Source of the DNA: SYIM01 sp964581825
Lineage (GTDB): Bacteria; Pseudomonadota; Gammaproteobacteria; Burkholderiales; Burkholderiaceae_E
Length of the DNA stretch: 6,242 nt
Assembly: GCA_964581825.1 (NCBI GenBank)
Contig: CAZORB010000200.1
Location: forward strand, 1 to 6,242
Direction of reading: 5' to 3'
Shown: positions 1 through 4,192 of the stretch, one piece after another
How the letters are laid out: every line of letters starts with the position of its first letter
How positions within the stretch are numbered: position 1 is the stretch's first letter
The notes under the pieces: model-generated
The model's database searches: none
Told to the model about the DNA's origin: nothing
Seen by the model: the letters and a program-made list of their open reading frames with translations, nothing else
Made by a program: the position numbers and the translations under genes

Positions 1-29
1 ATCCCGAGAAAGCCGTACTCGTCGAGAAC

Positions 30-293
30 ATGCTCCTCATGCGCAAGGAGGACTTTGACGAGATGCTCAACAATGCTGCCGAGCGCGGCGCCGAACGCTG
101 CCTTGCCCATTTGGGCCTGGAGAACGGCAGCGCCGCCAAAGACATCCGCGACCTACGGGATCTGCTCGAGGCCTGGCGCGATGCCCGCCGCACTGCATGG
201 CGAACGGCCATTCGGGTGATCACGACCGGCGTGCTGGCGGTGCTCCTGGTCGGCACGGCGATCAAGCTCAAGATCATGGGAGGTGGGCAATGA
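30..293 (+). CDS. DUF6127-type small phage membrane protein
   Basis: An 87-aa protein with a charged, helical N-terminal part (residues about 5-58, including AAERGAERCLAHLGL and DIRDLRDLLEAWRDARR) followed by one hydrophobic segment (about 61-79) and a short basic/glycine tail. This layout matches, from memory, the DUF6127 family found beside phage lysis genes; its biochemical role is unknown. An accessory part in membrane disruption or in controlling the holin is inferred from location only. The stop overlaps the next start as ATGA, which implies translational coupling. Start choice is uncertain: ATG at 30 and ATG at 39 are both in frame with only weak ribosome-binding sequence, and the frame is open to the left edge. 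The ATG at 30 gives an N-terminus (MLLMRKEDFDEML) resembling the family as I recall it. Confidence 0.75.
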   Translation: MLLMRKEDFDEMLNNAAERGAERCLAHLGLENGSAAKDIRDLRDLLEAWRDARRTAWRTAIRVITTGVLAVLLVGTAIKLKIMGGGQ

Positions 294-766
294 ACTTTGA
301 CGAGTGCTTTGCCGCGCTGGTTGCGCATGAAGGCGACTTTGCCGACCTGGAGAACGATCCCGGCGGCAAGACCCGGTTCGGGGTGACGGAGGCCGTGGCA
401 CGCGCTGCGGGATACGGGGGCAACATGCGGGAATTGCCGCTTAGTCTGGCCAAGACCATCTACCGGTCGCAGTACTGGGATGCGGTTCGAGGCGATGAGT
501 TGCCGGACGGGGTCCGGTACTACGTGTTTGACGCGGCAGCGGCCTCCGGCGTGCGGCAGTCGATCCTCTGGCTGCAACGGGCGCTTGGGGTAGCCGCTGA
601 CGGCGTCCTGGGGCCGGTGACGCTCTCGGCTGCCAATGCAGCGAACCCCGACAGGCTGAAGGCACGCCTGCTGTCTCAGCGTTTGCGCTTCATGGCTGGG
701 TTGTCGAACTGGCCGTCGTTCTCGCGGGGCTGGAGCCGCCGCGTTGCAGATCTGTTGGAGGCATAG
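290..766 (+). CDS. Phage endolysin, GH108-type N-acetylmuramidase with peptidoglycan-binding C-terminus
   Basis: A 158-aa lysozyme-like enzyme expected to cut the glycan backbone of peptidoglycan at the end of phage infection. The N-terminal catalytic part (about 4-67) carries the HEG motif with the likely catalytic Glu14, then NDPGGKTRFGVT (22-33), the counterpart of the family's DPGG-T-x-x-GIT signature, and YRSQYWD (58-64). The C-terminal part (about 70-157) has FDAAAASG (80-87), LQRALGVAADGVLGPVT (95-111) and FSRGW (144-148), typical of the PG_binding_3 region that accompanies GH108. There is no signal peptide or membrane segment, so export would depend on a holin. Start: ATG 290, chosen over a longer reading frame from 197 because GGGAGGTGGG lies just upstream and the family begins at MNFDECF. 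It overlaps the preceding gene by ATGA; the holin ATG follows its TAG directly. Confidence 0.93.
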   Translation: MNFDECFAALVAHEGDFADLENDPGGKTRFGVTEAVARAAGYGGNMRELPLSLAKTIYRSQYWDAVRGDELPDGVRYYVFDAAAASGVRQSILWLQRALGVAADGVLGPVTLSAANAANPDRLKARLLSQRLRFMAGLSNWPSFSRGWSRRVADLLEA

Positions 767-1171
767 ATGGCAATCGATCCCGTCACCGCAATGCTGGACA
801 TCGGCGGTAAGGTCATCGACAGGCTGTGGCCTGATCCAGTGCAGGCCGCTCAGGCGAAGCTCGAACTGATCAAGCTGCAGCAGTCGGGCGACCTCGCCCA
901 GATCGCTGGTCAGTTGGAGATCAACAAGATCGAGGCCGCCAGCTCGAACCCTTTCACATCAGGGTGGCGTCCCTTCGTCGGCTGGACCTGTGGCGCCGGC
1001 TTCGCTGTGCAGTTCGTGATCGGGCCATTGGGCGAGTGGGCGTCCGCCTTGGCAGGGCATCCGGTCAAGTTTCCGCAGATGGACTTGGGGACGATGATGC
1101 CGCTGCTGTTCGGGATGCTCGGCCTCGGGGCGTATCGGACGGCGGAGAAGATTCAGGGTGTTGCCCGGTAA
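767..1171 (+). CDS. 3TM-family phage holin (gene-transfer-agent/phage release type)
   Basis: A 134-aa protein resembling the 'holin of 3TMs' family. These proteins assemble in the inner membrane and open lesions that let the endolysin reach the cell wall. An amphipathic charged N-terminal half (residues 1-60, with QAAQAKLELIKLQQ and IAGQLEINKIEAASS) is followed by the family-like NPFTSGWRPFVGW stretch (61-73). Hydrophobic segments run about 68-88 and 109-123, and the tail (AYRTAEKIQGVAR) is basic. Only two membrane segments are clear to the eye; a third would have to be one of the weaker amphipathic stretches. ATG 767 directly follows the endolysin stop, with GGAG at 757-760 as ribosome-binding site. 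The order, with the holin after the endolysin, is less usual but known in such cassettes. No separate Rz/Rz1 spanin gene follows; the next gene is convergent, 28 bases away. Confidence 0.88.
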   Translation: MAIDPVTAMLDIGGKVIDRLWPDPVQAAQAKLELIKLQQSGDLAQIAGQLEINKIEAASSNPFTSGWRPFVGWTCGAGFAVQFVIGPLGEWASALAGHPVKFPQMDLGTMMPLLFGMLGLGAYRTAEKIQGVAR

Positions 1172-1199
1172 GCCCTAGCTCAACAGGGTTTCGCCTCAG

Positions 1200-3548
1200 C
1201 TACCGAAGCCGTCGCTCAACGTAGCGTCTGATCTGGAGTGCGTATCTCCGCTGCACCCCGATCTGCACCAAGTCGCTAACGGACATGGACGCCACCTGCC
1301 GCATGCTCTCGATCCCCGCCGACTCGAGTCTGCGAATGGTGCCGATCCCGGCCGTTTGCCCGTCGCGGTCAGCGTACAGTGTTTGAAGTCCTCTCAGAAG
1401 GCCACCCAGCGGGCTGCAGTGCTTGATTCGCTCCAGCAGTTCATAACCTTGGTACCGAATGTCTCGCAGGTAGCGCTTGACGTTTTTGATCTGATCGACG
1501 TCAGCCTCACAGTGTTCCCAGAGGTGGTGGTAGAAGGCGCGGATCTCGAACAGGTTATTGATTCCGGAGACCAGCCAGAGTGTGGTGTCTCGCCAGGCTT
1601 CTTCAACCCCTGCCAGGCCCGAGACGGACCAGCGTGACTCCAGATCGGTGATCGAAACCCCGCTGGCGCGCAGATGCATCACAGCAGCTGAAAGCATGCA
1701 CGTGTAAGCCTTGTTACGAGCCGCTTCGGCTTGCTTTTGCTTCTGACCAGCTGCGATACCCAGGGATCCGAATAACTCACCGGCTTTCGAGGTGGACGCC
1801 GATCCGACGATCCATTCCGCAAACAGCAGTGACTTGTCCGTGTTCGGAAGGGCTTCGTGCCACGCGTCGAGCTGCCCGGCGAGGGCCTCACTGAAGCGGC
1901 GCAGCTTTGGGCTTCTGTCCGAAAGCAGCGAGACGATCAGCAAGTGATCTACGCAGGACCACCTCTTCAGCAGCCCCCCTGCCTGGTCAAGGGAGAGCAG
2001 GTCTCGAACGAGCTGACCGATGCCGGCCACCACCTCCAACGGCAACATGGATTGAATCCCCGCCCTGCCCAGAACGGTCAGGTGCACGAGATCCTGCTCG
2101 TCTACATAGGCAAGGTGCCTCTCCGGGGCAGACAGCCATCTCACGGCCTCTTCTGACTTGCTGGCGAGCGCCTGACCAGCCAGTGTGTTGCTCAAGACAG
2201 TGCGAAGCGACTTCTGGGACATGCCTTCGGACGCCATTCGGCTGAGGCAGCTCGCAACAACTGTTGCCGGCGCTGCGTCGTTCGACAACGCGCCGCGGGA
2301 ACGCGCGCCAGCGGATGTGACCGGCGCTTGCTCAAACGAGGATCGAATCGGTTCAATCCGTTCCTCGTTCAGGCTCCTCGCCAACTCTGCGGCATCCCAT
2401 TCGTCCTCCGGGCGAACGATCACGATTCCAGTGCCTGCCCGATCACCGCGTCCTGCGCGCCCCAGGATCTGGAGCAGTTGGTCTACTGGCAGCTTGCCAA
2501 CGCCAAAGAAGGTTGTGTCGCGCACGATGACGTGTGTGGCGGGTAGGTTCACCCCCATCGCCAGTGCCGTCGTCGAGACCACGCACCGACAGGTTCCGGA
2601 ATTGAAGGCGTCTCTGCGTGAAGCCTTGTCGTTGGCCGACTGTCCTGAGTGATAGGACAGCACGGGCGTTTTCAAGACGTCGGTCAGCTGCCTAGCAAGA
2701 GCGTCGGCGCTGTTTTTCCGGTAAACGAAGACGAGCACGGAGGTGCCGGAGTCTTGAAGGATTTGCCCGATCGCGTTGGCGAGTGTCTCCTCGACCGACT
2801 CGCCCGCAGACAACTCCCACACCTCCTTTTTCAGAGGTGTTCGGGCCGTGGAGCGAATCAGCTGGCAAGGATTCAACCAGTCGCGAAGCCGCTCGGGGTT
2901 GCCTACCGTCGCCGACAGCAGCGCTACCCGTGGAGGCGCTGGCAGCGATATCAGCGATGCAATCAGCAGCTCAAGTGTGGGGCCCCGCCTGGGGTCCTTG
3001 ATCAGATGCGCTTCATCGATAACCACTGCGCCGAGTTTTCCGATCCAAGCTGCGTTGGACGGGTTGCGCAAAATCGCCTCGAAACGCTCCGGAGTCGCCA
3101 CGATAAGGTGCCCCGCTTCGGGCGGCGGTGAATCAGGGGACTCCGATTCGAGTCGATAGTCGCCGGTCGTCAGCCGGACCTTTGGAGCGGAAGGAAATAC
3201 CGTCGGACTCAAGTCCCTGAGCAAAGCTTCGAGCTCATCGGCCTTTTCCTGTGCGAGCGCGCGCAAGGGCTCAACAAGCAGTGCGTTCTGGTTCCGGAGT
3301 AGCGCTTCAATGAGGAGCATGTAGCCAACCACAGTCTTGCCGCTGTTGGTTGGCGCACTGACCACAATGTGTTGTCGGGACTCCAGAAGCTGCGCTTCGT
3401 CGACTGCGAGCCGTTGCACGGGACGCAGCGATCGCCCCCCGGTGAGGGAGCCCAAGACGGTGCCCCAGGGCTTCGGAAGGTCGAGCGCCAGATCGGCGGC
3501 GGCATCTTCTGCCGCTGCGGTGGCCCAACCTGCGTCGTAGGTCTTCAT
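1200..3548 (-). CDS. Ski2/Hel308-like DExH-box helicase with C-terminal helix-hairpin-helix
   Basis: A complete 782-aa superfamily 2 helicase, expected to translocate on or unwind nucleic acid using ATP. RecA domain 1: Q45 (RPVQ), Walker A APTNSGKT (65-72), motif Ia EPLRALAQEK (93-102), ATPER (151-155), Walker B DEAH (178-181), SAT (212-214). RecA domain 2: VFVYRKNSADALA (273-285), motif V STTALAMGVNLPA (325-337), motif VI QILGRAGRG (360-368). Then comes a winged-helix-like part (about 425-515, with LVHLTVLGRAGIQSML), a helical region like the Ski2 ratchet (515-720), and a helix-hairpin-helix region (about 734-778, GIGTIRRLESAGI and DLVQIGVQRRYALQI). All catalytic motifs are intact. The length is near that of Hel308, but the substrate is not deducible. 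Start: ATG 3548 overlaps the regulator's TGA as ATGA, so the two form an operon. A longer in-frame reading to 3881 lies inside the regulator in another frame and is not protein-like. The gene faces the lysis cassette tail to tail. Confidence 0.93.
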   Translation of the reverse strand: MKTYDAGWATAAAEDAAADLALDLPKPWGTVLGSLTGGRSLRPVQRLAVDEAQLLESRQHIVVSAPTNSGKTVVGYMLLIEALLRNQNALLVEPLRALAQEKADELEALLRDLSPTVFPSAPKVRLTTGDYRLESESPDSPPPEAGHLIVATPERFEAILRNPSNAAWIGKLGAVVIDEAHLIKDPRRGPTLELLIASLISLPAPPRVALLSATVGNPERLRDWLNPCQLIRSTARTPLKKEVWELSAGESVEETLANAIGQILQDSGTSVLVFVYRKNSADALARQLTDVLKTPVLSYHSGQSANDKASRRDAFNSGTCRCVVSTTALAMGVNLPATHVIVRDTTFFGVGKLPVDQLLQILGRAGRGDRAGTGIVIVRPEDEWDAAELARSLNEERIEPIRSSFEQAPVTSAGARSRGALSNDAAPATVVASCLSRMASEGMSQKSLRTVLSNTLAGQALASKSEEAVRWLSAPERHLAYVDEQDLVHLTVLGRAGIQSMLPLEVVAGIGQLVRDLLSLDQAGGLLKRWSCVDHLLIVSLLSDRSPKLRRFSEALAGQLDAWHEALPNTDKSLLFAEWIVGSASTSKAGELFGSLGIAAGQKQKQAEAARNKAYTCMLSAAVMHLRASGVSITDLESRWSVSGLAGVEEAWRDTTLWLVSGINNLFEIRAFYHHLWEHCEADVDQIKNVKRYLRDIRYQGYELLERIKHCSPLGGLLRGLQTLYADRDGQTAGIGTIRRLESAGIESMRQVASMSVSDLVQIGVQRRYALQIRRYVERRLR

Positions 3549-4123
3549 TGCGGACCCAGCATCCGTCGCAGCGCGGGATACAGGTCGCGCAACTCGTCGG
3601 CTGAAAGACTTTCGAGCCGCGAGATAAGCCATTGTCTGCGTTCGCTCAGGGCAACCGGATCGAGCGAAAGGAACACCGGGTCGCTTTTCAGATCCGTGCC
3701 AGCGGGGATGCCGAAATAGGTTGCAAGTTGACGCAGGGTCGCTTCGTTGGGCTGGCTGGTCCCGTTGAGCCACCGCGAAATCGTTGTCGGGTCTACGCCG
3801 AACTTGGCCGCTAGCGCCTTCTTGCCGCCGTGACCCAGGGCGTTCATGAGATACCCGAGGTTCTCCCGAAGAACATCGCACTCGGCCTCAACCATGTCCG
3901 CGAACCTGAGTGTCTCAGCCTCCGAGGTCATACCGATGGCTCGCGCAAGCTGCGAGCATTCGGCGTCCCCCACCTGGTCGTCGGTGGCGCTGCCCCCGAC
4001 AACTGCTCGCACCAGATCCGGGCCAAGCTCGCATCGCGCAGCGATCCAGCCGACCCACTGGGTGCGCGGGATGCCCTGGCGCCAAAGCGTGAGCCTTAGG
4101 TTGTTGGAGATTCGGGTTGGCAT
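3545..4123 (-). CDS. Tandem Xre/Cro-type HTH transcriptional regulator
   Basis: A 192-aa DNA-binding protein and probable repressor of this locus. The second HTH unit (about 85-140) is a clear Xre/Cro domain: LAAKFGV (104-110), then the recognition-helix sequence DPTTISRWLNG (111-121), then PNEATLRQLATYFGIP (125-140). The first ~65 residues have the same spacing of features (NNLRLTLWRQGI, WIAARCELGPDLVRAVVGGS, CSQLARAIGM), suggesting a second, more diverged HTH unit. A helical tail (about 155-190, ERRQWLISRLESLSADELRDLYPALRRML) may mediate oligomerisation. ATG 4123 is the only early start; no strong ribosome-binding sequence precedes it. It is the first gene of the operon with the downstream helicase (ATGA overlap) and lies divergent from the second helicase, 69 bases away, so it can control both directions. 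Autoregulation is inferred from position. Phage-type repressor versus defence-system regulator cannot be decided here. Confidence 0.87.
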   Translation of the reverse strand: MPTRISNNLRLTLWRQGIPRTQWVGWIAARCELGPDLVRAVVGGSATDDQVGDAECSQLARAIGMTSEAETLRFADMVEAECDVLRENLGYLMNALGHGGKKALAAKFGVDPTTISRWLNGTSQPNEATLRQLATYFGIPAGTDLKSDPVFLSLDPVALSERRQWLISRLESLSADELRDLYPALRRMLGPQ

Positions 4124-4126
4124 TGC

Positions 4127-4156
4127 TTGGCAGGATGCATAGCAGAAGACTATATT
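4127..4156 (+). promoter_or_regulatory. Predicted sigma70-type promoter for the second helicase
   Basis: TTGGCA (4127-4132) and TATATT (4151-4156), separated by 18 bases, each match the sigma70 consensus at 5 of 6 positions. Transcription would begin near 4163, giving a leader of about 30 bases to ATG 4193. It is the most AT-rich stretch in an otherwise GC-rich window and overlaps the putative operator sites. Confidence 0.55.
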
Positions 4157-4183
4157 TTATGCGATGGGTTGGACTATTGCATA
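4137..4183. promoter_or_regulatory. Putative operator: three GCATA half-sites at 21-bp steps
   Basis: GCATA at 4137-4141, its reverse complement TATGC at 4158-4162, and GCATA again at 4179-4183 start exactly 21 bases apart, two helical turns each. The related four-base element ATAG/CTAT recurs at 4139-4142, 4150-4153, 4174-4177 and 4181-4184, including the small inverted repeat CTAT-TGC-ATAG (4174-4184). The sites surround both predicted -10 elements, as expected for a repressor binding site. Assignment to the tandem-HTH protein encoded next door is inference. Confidence 0.4.
4149..4159 (-). promoter_or_regulatory. Possible -10 element(s) for the regulator-helicase operon
   Basis: Read on the minus strand, TAAAAT (4159-4154) and TATAGT (4154-4149) each resemble a -10 hexamer at 5 of 6 positions. 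No good -35 is found at 16-18 bases upstream, so the promoter may be weak or need help. It overlaps the plus-strand -10, which would make the two directions mutually exclusive. Only the -10 similarity is directly seen. Confidence 0.3.
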
Positions 4184-4192
4184 GTATCGAGC

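Noticed and set aside
197..289. Longer endolysin start at 197
   Set aside because: The extra 31 residues are out of character and overlap the preceding gene. ATG 290 has a strong ribosome-binding site and the expected GH108 N-terminus.
1187..1210. Hairpin GGTTTCG / CGAAGCC between the convergent genes as a terminator
   Set aside because: It has a seven-pair stem with one wobble and a 10-base loop, but no T-run on either strand, and it extends into the helicase coding end; too weak to call.
964..1224. Open frame inside the holin considered as an embedded Rz1-like spanin
   Set aside because: It lacks a lipoprotein signal with a lipobox and a proline-rich tail; it is an Arg-rich shadow of the holin gene.
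2649..3131. Long plus-strand open frames opposite the first helicase (also around 1857-2652 and 3337-3719)
   Set aside because: Common in GC-rich genes on the opposite strand; their translations show no domain-like pattern while the minus strand carries all the helicase motifs.
3549..3881. N-terminal extension of the first helicase from 3548 up to 3881
   Set aside because: The added 111 residues are Arg/Ser/Pro-rich and not protein-like, and they overlap the regulator gene in another frame. The ATG at 3548 gives a normal helicase N-terminus with an ATGA overlap.
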